The notes beneath the pieces are model-generated. The model saw nothing but the letters and a program-made list of their open reading frames with translations, had not been told where the DNA came from and searched no databases. The position numbers were made by a program, and so were the translations under genes. Below are positions 1 through 6,585 of a DNA stretch of 64,000 bases, piece by piece; the first letter of the stretch is position 1, and every line of letters starts with the position of its first letter. This DNA comes from Halobellus ruber (GTDB lineage: Archaea; Halobacteriota; Halobacteria; Halobacteriales; Haloferacaceae), in assembly GCF_014212355.1 (NCBI RefSeq), contig NZ_JACKXD010000003.1, positions 186,001-250,000 of the forward strand, written 5' to 3'.

Positions 1-64
1 CGGGGATATCGAGAACCGGTGTCGGGGGAACAGTCACGGACTTCGAATCTGAGGCATCGAGGTG

Positions 65-2413
65 TCAGTGGCCGGGATAATCCCGCTCGAATCGCTCGTC
101 AATTTCGTCCGAGTCGATTTGAATGATCACCGGGCGGCCGTGGGGGCACGCGTAGGGGTTCTCACAGCCGTCGAGCGCGTTCAACAGTTCCACCACCGAC
201 CCCTCGGTCAAGGAGGTGTTGCCGGTCACCGAGGGGTAACACGCCAGGTCCGCGAGCAGTTCGTCAGCGACCGACGCCACCGCCGAGTCGCCCCCGTCGT
301 CTACGAACGCCGACAGCACGTCGCGAAGGAGTTCGGGATCCAGTGCCGAGGCGAACACCGCGGGCACGCTCCGGACCTCGACCGTGCGGTCGGCGGCCCG
401 TTCGGTCCGAAAGCCCAGTTCCGCGAGGGCGTCGCGGTACTCGCCGAACAGCGCCGCTTCCCGCGCGGTGAGTTCGACGTCGACCGGCTCCGCCAGCGCC
501 TGGGTGGCGACGTCGCCGTCGAGTTCGGCTTGCAGACGCTCGTAGTTCACCCGCTCGTCGGCGGCGTGTTGATCGATCAACAGCAGTCCGAAGTCGGTTT
601 CGGCGACGACGTAGGTGTCGTGCAACTGCCCGAGGACCCGCATCGACGGCAACGAGTCGAACTCGGGGTCGAGGCTGGCCGCGTCGCCGGTGAGATCGCG
701 TTGGATCGTCGGGCCGACGACGCCGGTCGGCACCCCGGCGGATCGGTCCTCTTGCGGCGCGGACGCGGAGTCGGCTCCGGATCCGACGCCTGACTGTTCG
801 GCATCGACGTGCGGCCGTCCGGGGTCGTCCCCGCGTGCGCTCGACTGGCTGCCGAGTCCCCGATCCGTCCCGGTGCCCCGCTCGGTGTCGTCCCCGCCCG
901 AGCCGCCCGGTGACACCGTCCACGCGTCGTCGCTGTCGGGGTCGACAGTCCGGGCGTCGTCGCTGTCGGGGTCGACAGTCCGGGCGTCGCCGCCGTCGTC
1001 AGCCGGATCGTCGCCGTCCGGGGCGGAGTCGCTCCCGGAGCCGGCGTCGGGATCGGAGCGATCCGTCCCCGATGGCGGCGCGTGGCCGTCGTCCACGGCA
1101 GCCGCGTCCGCAGAGCTGGAATCGGAGGTGGGGGCGCCCTCGGCGTCGATGTCGACGCCGTCGCGACGCGATCGTCCCCCGCCCGGCGACGGCGTATCGG
1201 GGCTCCCGTGCCCGGCTCCGCCCCGGACCTCCGAGGCCGGCGATTCGGGGTCGATCTCGGTTTCGTCGGGCGCCGACCGCCCGCGCGGCGCGGCCGATCG
1301 GATCAACCCCGCCTCTAAGAGCGCCTCGCGGACCGCGGCGGTGACGGCCTGCTTGACCCCGCTTTCGTCGTCGAAGCGGACCTCCATCTTTCTGGGGTGG
1401 ACGTTCACGTCGACCGCATTTGCGGGGAGAGCCACGAACAGCACCGCAAACGGGTAGCGGTCCGACGCCAACTGGCCGCCGTACGCGTCGAGGACGGCCT
1501 CACGGAGGACGCCCGCAGCGACGTACCGGCCGTTCACGAACGTCGAGAGGTACTCCCGGGTACTCCGGGTGGTCTCGGGGTGGCTGACGAGCCCCGTTAC
1601 CGACTCGACCGGTGGGGAGTCGCCCTCCGCTGTCGGTGCCGACCCGCCGTCGCCCATATCGGAGCCGCGGCCGACCTCGATCATCGCCTCCGCGACCTCC
1701 CGGCCGTACACCGACAGCACCGCCGACCGGAGGTCCCCGCGGCCCTCGGTGGCGAAGACCTCCCGATCGTCGTGTTCGAGCGAGATCGCGACGTCGGGGT
1801 TCGCGAGAGCGTAGTGGGTGACCACGGTGTTGACGTGGTCGAACTCCGTCGCGGTCGTCTTCAGGAACTTCCGGCGGGCAGGGGTGTTGTAGAAGAGGTC
1901 CTCGACCGCGACGACGGTCCCCTCGGGACAGCCGGCGGTCCCGACTTCGGTCACCTCGCCGCCCTCGACGCGGAGTTCGGTCCCGGCCCCGCCGCCGCGG
2001 GGCTTGGTTCGGATCGTGAGCCGCGAGACCGCGCCGATGGTGTGGAGCGCCTCGCCGCGGAACCCCAGCGTCCCGACGCCGGCTTCGAGGTCGTCGATGG
2101 AATCGATCTTGCTCGTGGTGTGTTCCTCGACCGCGCGCTCGGCCGCCGTGCGGTCCATCCCCACGCCGTCGTCGCGGACGCGGATCCCCTCGGTGCCGCC
2201 GGCCTCGACCGCGACGGAGATCCGGTCGGCGCCGGCGTCGAGGCTGTTTTCGACCAGTTCCTTCACCACGGAGGCGGGGCGTTCGACCACCTCGCCCGCC
2301 GCGATCTGCCGGACGGTCCGGTCGTCGAGTTCGCGGATCGTGGGCGTCGACGCCGGGTCGTCGGCATCGGCGGCGCTGCCGTCGCCGCCTGGGGCGTCGC
2401 CGTCGCCGCTCAC
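65..2413 (-). CDS. mutL: DNA mismatch repair protein MutL
   Basis: MutL couples mismatch recognition by MutS to strand incision. The GHKL ATPase motifs are in order: ELVENSLDAG near residue 52, DDGVGM near 81 and GFRGEAL near 117. The C-terminal dimerisation domain carries DQHAADERVNYE, the nuclease motif of endonuclease-type MutL, and the metal-site partners ACYPS and CPHGRP. A long acidic low-complexity linker joins the halves and contains a 30-nt tandem repeat (about 922-985). I chose the GTG at 2413 because it overlaps the upstream nudix stop (GTGA) and sits about 25 residues before the conserved RELDDRTVRQIAAGEVV block. A longer frame to 2623 would run back through the nudix gene. Likely co-transcribed with the nudix gene and formerly with mutS. 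Confident. Confidence 0.95.
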   Translation of the reverse strand: MSGDGDAPGGDGSAADADDPASTPTIRELDDRTVRQIAAGEVVERPASVVKELVENSLDAGADRISVAVEAGGTEGIRVRDDGVGMDRTAAERAVEEHTTSKIDSIDDLEAGVGTLGFRGEALHTIGAVSRLTIRTKPRGGGAGTELRVEGGEVTEVGTAGCPEGTVVAVEDLFYNTPARRKFLKTTATEFDHVNTVVTHYALANPDVAISLEHDDREVFATEGRGDLRSAVLSVYGREVAEAMIEVGRGSDMGDGGSAPTAEGDSPPVESVTGLVSHPETTRSTREYLSTFVNGRYVAAGVLREAVLDAYGGQLASDRYPFAVLFVALPANAVDVNVHPRKMEVRFDDESGVKQAVTAAVREALLEAGLIRSAAPRGRSAPDETEIDPESPASEVRGGAGHGSPDTPSPGGGRSRRDGVDIDAEGAPTSDSSSADAAAVDDGHAPPSGTDRSDPDAGSGSDSAPDGDDPADDGGDARTVDPDSDDARTVDPDSDDAWTVSPGGSGGDDTERGTGTDRGLGSQSSARGDDPGRPHVDAEQSGVGSGADSASAPQEDRSAGVPTGVVGPTIQRDLTGDAASLDPEFDSLPSMRVLGQLHDTYVVAETDFGLLLIDQHAADERVNYERLQAELDGDVATQALAEPVDVELTAREAALFGEYRDALAELGFRTERAADRTVEVRSVPAVFASALDPELLRDVLSAFVDDGGDSAVASVADELLADLACYPSVTGNTSLTEGSVVELLNALDGCENPYACPHGRPVIIQIDSDEIDERFERDYPGH

Positions 2414-2841
2414 GGGTCGTACACCCCCGTTGCCGCCGACACCGCCTGTTCCTGTGGGTCGCTCAACCGCTCGGTCGCCCGCCCGGGCGGGAGCCACACG
2501 TGGTCGGTGTGTTCGTGGCTGAGTTCCACCGGATCGACGCCGGAACGGGGATCGATCCTCTCGTCGTCGAGCACACACCAGTAGTAGACCGCGAAGCGAC
2601 CCTCGTCGGCCTCGTTCCGCCACGACACCGCGTGGACGGGGCGGCCCACGTCGGGGTCGAGCCCGGTCTCCTCAACGATCTCCCGCTGGACGCCCTCGAG
2701 TGCCCCCTCGTCGGGTGCGAGCCGTCCCCCCGGAAGCTCCCACCCGCCGTCGGTCGCGCGCCGCACCACGAGCACGTCGCCGCAGGGGGCGAAGACGACC
2801 CCCCGGAGGCTGATCGTGGCTTCGAGGTGGACGTCGGTCAC
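2410..2841 (-). CDS. NUDIX hydrolase
   Basis: Small Nudix-fold pyrophosphohydrolase, probably acting on nucleoside diphosphate-X substrates; the exact substrate cannot be read from sequence. The Nudix box is complete: GGRLAPDEGALEGVQREIVEETGL, given here in two parts as GGRLAPDEGALE and GVQREIVEETGL. The GTG at 2841 (VTDVHLEAT) fits the usual start of this family. An in-frame ATG at 2928 would add 29 basic low-complexity residues and is the alternative. Its stop overlaps the mutL start by 4 bp, so the two are translationally coupled. It lies between the mutS and mutL remnants, which suggests a mutS-nudix-mutL operon before the insertion described at 3561-7104. Confidence 0.85.
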   Translation of the reverse strand: MTDVHLEATISLRGVVFAPCGDVLVVRRATDGGWELPGGRLAPDEGALEGVQREIVEETGLDPDVGRPVHAVSWRNEADEGRFAVYYWCVLDDERIDPRSGVDPVELSHEHTDHVWLPPGRATERLSDPQEQAVSAATGVYDP

Positions 2842-2999
2842 GCGCGCCCCCCTCGGTGCGGGGCCGTCGGTCGGTGATCCGCGCGCCCGCTCCCGTCGGG
2901 ACCGCGGGCCGGTCGTTCGGCGAGACACATCCGTTAACTGTGTGTCGTCGGTGAGTCCCTAATCAGTACCGGTGGCGTTCCGGCTCGCCGGCTCCGCAG

Positions 3000-3560
3000 T
3001 CACTCCCCGTCGAGTTCCGCCTGCCACTCGGCGACCCGCGCCATCAGCTCCACCGGCGGGGTCTCGTCGACGTCGAGCTCGCGGAGTTCCGCGAGCACCG
3101 ACTCGGCGGCGGGGTCGGGCGCACGGTCCGGGTCGGGTCCGCCGGGGTCGCCGGCGTCGGGTGGGGTTTCGGCCCCGTCAGCCGACGCTTCCCCGCCGTC
3201 CGCAGTGGCGTCGGTCCGAAACCCGCCGGCGTCGAGGTCGAAGACGACCTGGTGGGTGTCGCCGGCGTCGGTTCCGCCCCCGCCCTCGCTCCCCCGGACA
3301 TCGATCGCCTCGTCGCCGCGGAGCCGTTCCAGCACGTCGTCGGCCCGGGAGACAACCGGGTCGGGGACGCCCGCGAGGTCGGCGACGTGGACCCCGTAGG
3401 ACCGGTCTGTCGCCCCCGGTTCGATCGTGCGGAGGAACGTGACGTCGTCGCCCGAGTCGTTGACCGCGACGTGGACGTTTTCGACGCGGTCGAGGTGGTC
3501 CGCCAACGCGGTGAGTTCGTGATAGTGGGTCGCAAACAGCGTCTTCGCGCGCACCTCGTT
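3000..3560 (-). pseudogene. mutS: Displaced original 3' end of mutS (orphan fragment)
   Basis: The frame encodes only the last ~185 residues of MutS. It starts at [16 protein letters not shown], so it retains the H-loop, then [22 protein letters not shown], an acidic linker and the C-terminal helix pair ending VAEWQAEL. It has no Walker A, no Walker B and no mismatch-binding domain. Immediately upstream the sequence stops resembling MutS and a TAG codon appears in frame. An intact mutS with a different version of this same tail lies 3 kb away on the same strand. This is therefore the native mutS tail cut off by the insertion. A GTG at 3554 could start a short peptide, but I see no reason to think it is functional. 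Confidence 0.9.
3511..3545 (+). repeat. Imperfect direct repeat, copy 1 (H-loop codons of mutS)
   Basis: A 35-nt stretch encodes [12 protein letters not shown] on the minus strand. It matches 7031-7065 at 32 of 35 positions, and the first 20 are identical. Recombination between the copies would remove the cassette. Much of the identity could simply reflect conserved codons. Confidence 0.6.
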
Positions 3561-3570
3561 GATCGAGACG

Positions 3571-3583
3571 ACGATCTACTGGT
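3571..3583 (+). repeat. Left terminal inverted repeat of the mutS insertion
   Basis: ACGATCTACTGGT lies about 10 nt inside the left junction. Its inverted copy is at 7085-7097, with one mismatch. Confidence 0.55.
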
Positions 3584-3632
3584 GTCGGTTCATTTGTGAT
3601 CTTCCTCGTTAGGACTACATCGAGAATAACGG

Positions 3633-6290
3633 CTACGTCTCCTCTCGGAGCTGTCTGAGGAGCGTATCGAACAGCCGCTGCTCGATCTCGTCGAGGGATA
3701 TGTTCGCGATCCGCCGGTCGTGATCATCGGCCGCAAACGGATACGGGGCAAATTCCTGTGTAGAAGCTTCGTCACTGGTCCGTCGATCGGACTCACCGCT
3801 CTGTAGATACGAGTACACCGCGTACGCAGCATCTGAGAGGGTGTCCGGATCGACGTCGCTCAGGATCGTTTCAGCGTTCTCGTCTCCGGCTTCGGACAGT
3901 CTGTGGAACGCAGCGACGGCCACGTCGGCAATTCGAGCATATTCCCCGTCAATTTCTCTCTCGGTTTCTCTCAGCAAGTAGAATAGATTGTATCCAACGT
4001 TCAGACGACCGCTAATCGTTTCTACACCGGCGCATCGAACCGTTACCGATGGTTTCTCACTCGCGTTGTCACTGAGATAGTTCCACGCCCATCCGACAGC
4101 ATCCTCTGAAAGACCGGCGTTCGCGGCTATTCCGAGTGCAGTTACGCAGCATTCGATCGCCCTCGACCGTTCTTCGGCTCCTTCGAGCGCAGTAGTGAGC
4201 GCCCCCATATCGTTGATGACGTTCTCGATGGAGCCCGCATTGAGCCAGAGGCGAACCGATGTTTCGAACCTCTTGATTGCAGGAGCGTACTCGGATCCGC
4301 TCAGTAGGGTGAATCCAAGGTTTGCGTGAGCCTCGGCGTAGTCAGGGTCGGCCTCAATCGCCTGCTCAAACCGGCGTTTTGCCTCGTCTGTCTCACCCTC
4401 CTGTTTCAGCAGGACACCGAGATTTGAGTACGCCTCGGCGTAGTCAGGGTCGGCCTCAATCGCCTCTTTGTACCGGCGTTTTGCCTCGTCTGTCTCACCC
4501 TCCTCGTCGAGCAGGACACCGAGGTTAAATAGCGTTACTTCATCCTCCTCGTCGATATGATCGAGAATGTAGTTGTAGTGCGTTCTCGCTATATTGACTG
4601 CCCATTCGATATCCTCCGCACGTTTTGCGAGGTTCCCGTGAATAACTCGTCGAGTCGGAGGAGAGACGTATCGAAAGTACTGTTCCTGGCTCTCGATCAA
4701 AAACGTCGAAAGCCTATCCAGGAGGAACTCATCCGATTCGGCCTCCACTGCCGCCTGCTTCACGTCGTGCATTCCGTAGGTGGTTTCCCCGTCGGCTTCC
4801 GCCTCGAAGAGCCAGTATTCGTTGAGAACCTTTTGAAACGGTTGATCGAAATCGGCTTCGGGGCCATCGAATACCTCCGAATACACGCCACGAAGCAGCG
4901 ACTTGGGGAATACGCTCCCCGGAGCGAGTTCGCCGAGTGTTTTCATCGAGCGAAGCGCCCTCCGTGGCTCCTTGGCGGTCCGTTGATACCCCTTCTCCCA
5001 AATCTCGACGGCAGTCTCCGGGAGCGCTTCGACGTCCTCCTCGGTTAGCTCCTCCCCGGCGTTTTCAAGCACCGAGGTGACGAACAACGGCGTCGGCTCC
5101 GAATCTAGCGTCTTTTTAAGAAAAGCTCGTCTCGATTCGTCACTCACGGTGACCTCGTACGCATCCACTGCCTTCTGGATTAGCTGTACAAGAGGTTCAA
5201 TATCGAGATACGCCAGTTCGACTGGGGTAACGCCGCGCCACAGTCCGTCGTCGACATCCGGATCGCCGGGTATCTGATCCTTTTGTTTGATTCGGCCGGT
5301 TGCAAGGATATGCAGTTCGTGCTCCGGAGCCAACAGGTCGCGAAGTTCCTCGACCACCCTCCGCACGACCGTGTTATCCTCTTCGGGATTAGCCTTGTGG
5401 ATGTCATCCCACACGAGAAGCACGTCGCCCTCGAATCGCTCCGTGACGAACGCGCTGGCTTGCTCCGGGTTCTGGAACACGCTGCGTGGATAAACGATGT
5501 GATCGATGCCTTCGTGTGAGCGCACGAGTTCTACGAGCGACCGGGTCTTTCCTGATCCGCCCGGCCCGAGTAGCAGCAGACTCTCGTCGTCCGCGACGTC
5601 CTTCAGTTCCGGTCGGTCGACATACTCGGTCCGGACGTTTTCGGACGAGTGTGGATTCTCCTGTCGCACCTTCTCGGCAACCCGTTGTTTTCCCGCTTCG
5701 TTGCCAGGATGCAGGTCGTACGCTCGTCGGGAGAACCGCCGGTGCAGGTCATCCAATTTCCGCTGCACGTCCGACAGACGGTCGTGCAGCTTTATCGCGG
5801 ATGAAATGAGGAACTGCTCTGCAATTGAGTCACCGAACACTTCAGGGCACTCTTCTATCGCGTTACGGTATGCTCTTGCGACCGCAGCCATCAGATCTGT
5901 TTCCAGTTGCGGAGTGTCTGCGATGTCAAAGCCAGCAGCACGGGCGATTGCCGCGCTGATCTCCTCTACGGCCTCTTGCTCACTACTGAACAGTATCTGA
6001 TCGACGCCATCCACCTCTGCCGCTTCTTCGAGCCCGTAGAGTTCGCGGACAACCGAATCCCATCGTTCGACGACACCAGCAATCTCTCCGGTGTCTCGTT
6101 GCGAGTCGATTTCGGCGACTTGGTTCTGTAGTTCGCCGATGAATATTGTTTCCACGTCGTCGAGTTCCGCCGAGAACTCTGCCTCCCGAAACGTGTCGCG
6201 GAGGGCATCACGGGTTATGTTTTCAATTCGGAGCAGCCCCGCGGCTATGAGATTTGCTCCTACACCGAACGCGACTTCCTCTGCACCCAT
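3633..6290 (-). CDS. STAND/NACHT-like P-loop NTPase with C-terminal TPR repeats
   Basis: A protein of 885 residues. The N-terminal ~200 residues are helical with no recognised enzyme domain and a short hydrophobic stretch at the start. A P-loop NTPase follows, with Walker A LLGPGGSGKT (about 240-249), Walker B VLLVWDD (about 290-296) and a sensor-like LATGR (about 329-333), then a winged-helix-like segment around 440-530. From about residue 587 come 34-residue TPR units, two nearly identical (DEAKRR...EAIEADPDYAEA). This layout is that of STAND regulators, which bind a ligand through the repeats and then oligomerise. Many bacterial and archaeal STAND proteins are antiviral sensors (Avs and NACHT families). 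It is the only complete non-mutS gene in the cassette. Antiviral function is inference, and no effector nuclease domain is apparent. Confidence 0.85.
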   Translation of the reverse strand: MGAEEVAFGVGANLIAAGLLRIENITRDALRDTFREAEFSAELDDVETIFIGELQNQVAEIDSQRDTGEIAGVVERWDSVVRELYGLEEAAEVDGVDQILFSSEQEAVEEISAAIARAAGFDIADTPQLETDLMAAVARAYRNAIEECPEVFGDSIAEQFLISSAIKLHDRLSDVQRKLDDLHRRFSRRAYDLHPGNEAGKQRVAEKVRQENPHSSENVRTEYVDRPELKDVADDESLLLLGPGGSGKTRSLVELVRSHEGIDHIVYPRSVFQNPEQASAFVTERFEGDVLLVWDDIHKANPEEDNTVVRRVVEELRDLLAPEHELHILATGRIKQKDQIPGDPDVDDGLWRGVTPVELAYLDIEPLVQLIQKAVDAYEVTVSDESRRAFLKKTLDSEPTPLFVTSVLENAGEELTEEDVEALPETAVEIWEKGYQRTAKEPRRALRSMKTLGELAPGSVFPKSLLRGVYSEVFDGPEADFDQPFQKVLNEYWLFEAEADGETTYGMHDVKQAAVEAESDEFLLDRLSTFLIESQEQYFRYVSPPTRRVIHGNLAKRAEDIEWAVNIARTHYNYILDHIDEEDEVTLFNLGVLLDEEGETDEAKRRYKEAIEADPDYAEAYSNLGVLLKQEGETDEAKRRFEQAIEADPDYAEAHANLGFTLLSGSEYAPAIKRFETSVRLWLNAGSIENVINDMGALTTALEGAEERSRAIECCVTALGIAANAGLSEDAVGWAWNYLSDNASEKPSVTVRCAGVETISGRLNVGYNLFYLLRETEREIDGEYARIADVAVAAFHRLSEAGDENAETILSDVDPDTLSDAAYAVYSYLQSGESDRRTSDEASTQEFAPYPFAADDHDRRIANISLDEIEQRLFDTLLRQLREET
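4331..4534 (-). repeat. 102-bp tandem repeat encoding two TPR units
   Basis: Two adjacent 102-nt units (4331-4432 and 4433-4534) are nearly identical at DNA level and encode 34-residue TPR motifs. Such recent identity suggests unit copy number can change by recombination. Confidence 0.8.
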
Positions 6291-6585
6291 CCACGTGCCG
6301 TGTTTTGTTCAACCAAATGAAAAGGTTTTGATCAGGCATATTATATTACGTCGGGAAGGGTCTTCAGCAAACGACTTTACCGGCTCTGGTAAACGTATCG
6401 CTTGGAGCTGTATATATTCGGGAAATTGATAATTCGGCTCCGATAGACTTGCCAATGTCGGAGTAGTAGATTCAGAGTGGCTGCCGACTGATCCGCGCTC
6501 GCCGAGGCCTCCTCTGAGCCGACACATATAATCGATTATCATCACCGCTATACACTCCATATTCATCGGATATGAACACCCTCTA
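6291..6585 (-). promoter_or_regulatory. AT-rich spacer with likely promoter of the NTPase gene
   Basis: The 295-nt gap between the mutS stop and the NTPase start is clearly AT-richer than the window. A TATA-like ATATTATATTA at 6338-6348 lies about 50-60 nt before the NTPase ATG. An open frame at 6309-6566 looks non-coding to me. The NTPase probably has its own promoter rather than relying on mutS transcription. Confidence 0.45.

Noticed and set aside
3000-3554. Independent small MutS-like gene (MutS2 or a Smr protein)
   Set aside because: It aligns only with the last ~185 residues of MutS1, with the H-loop but no P-loop, and its upstream sequence is unrelated. It is a fragment.
6309-6566. 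An 85-residue gene in the AT-rich spacer between mutS and the NTPase gene
   Set aside because: Composition is not like haloarchaeal proteins, there is no ribosome site or homology, and it overlaps the likely NTPase promoter.
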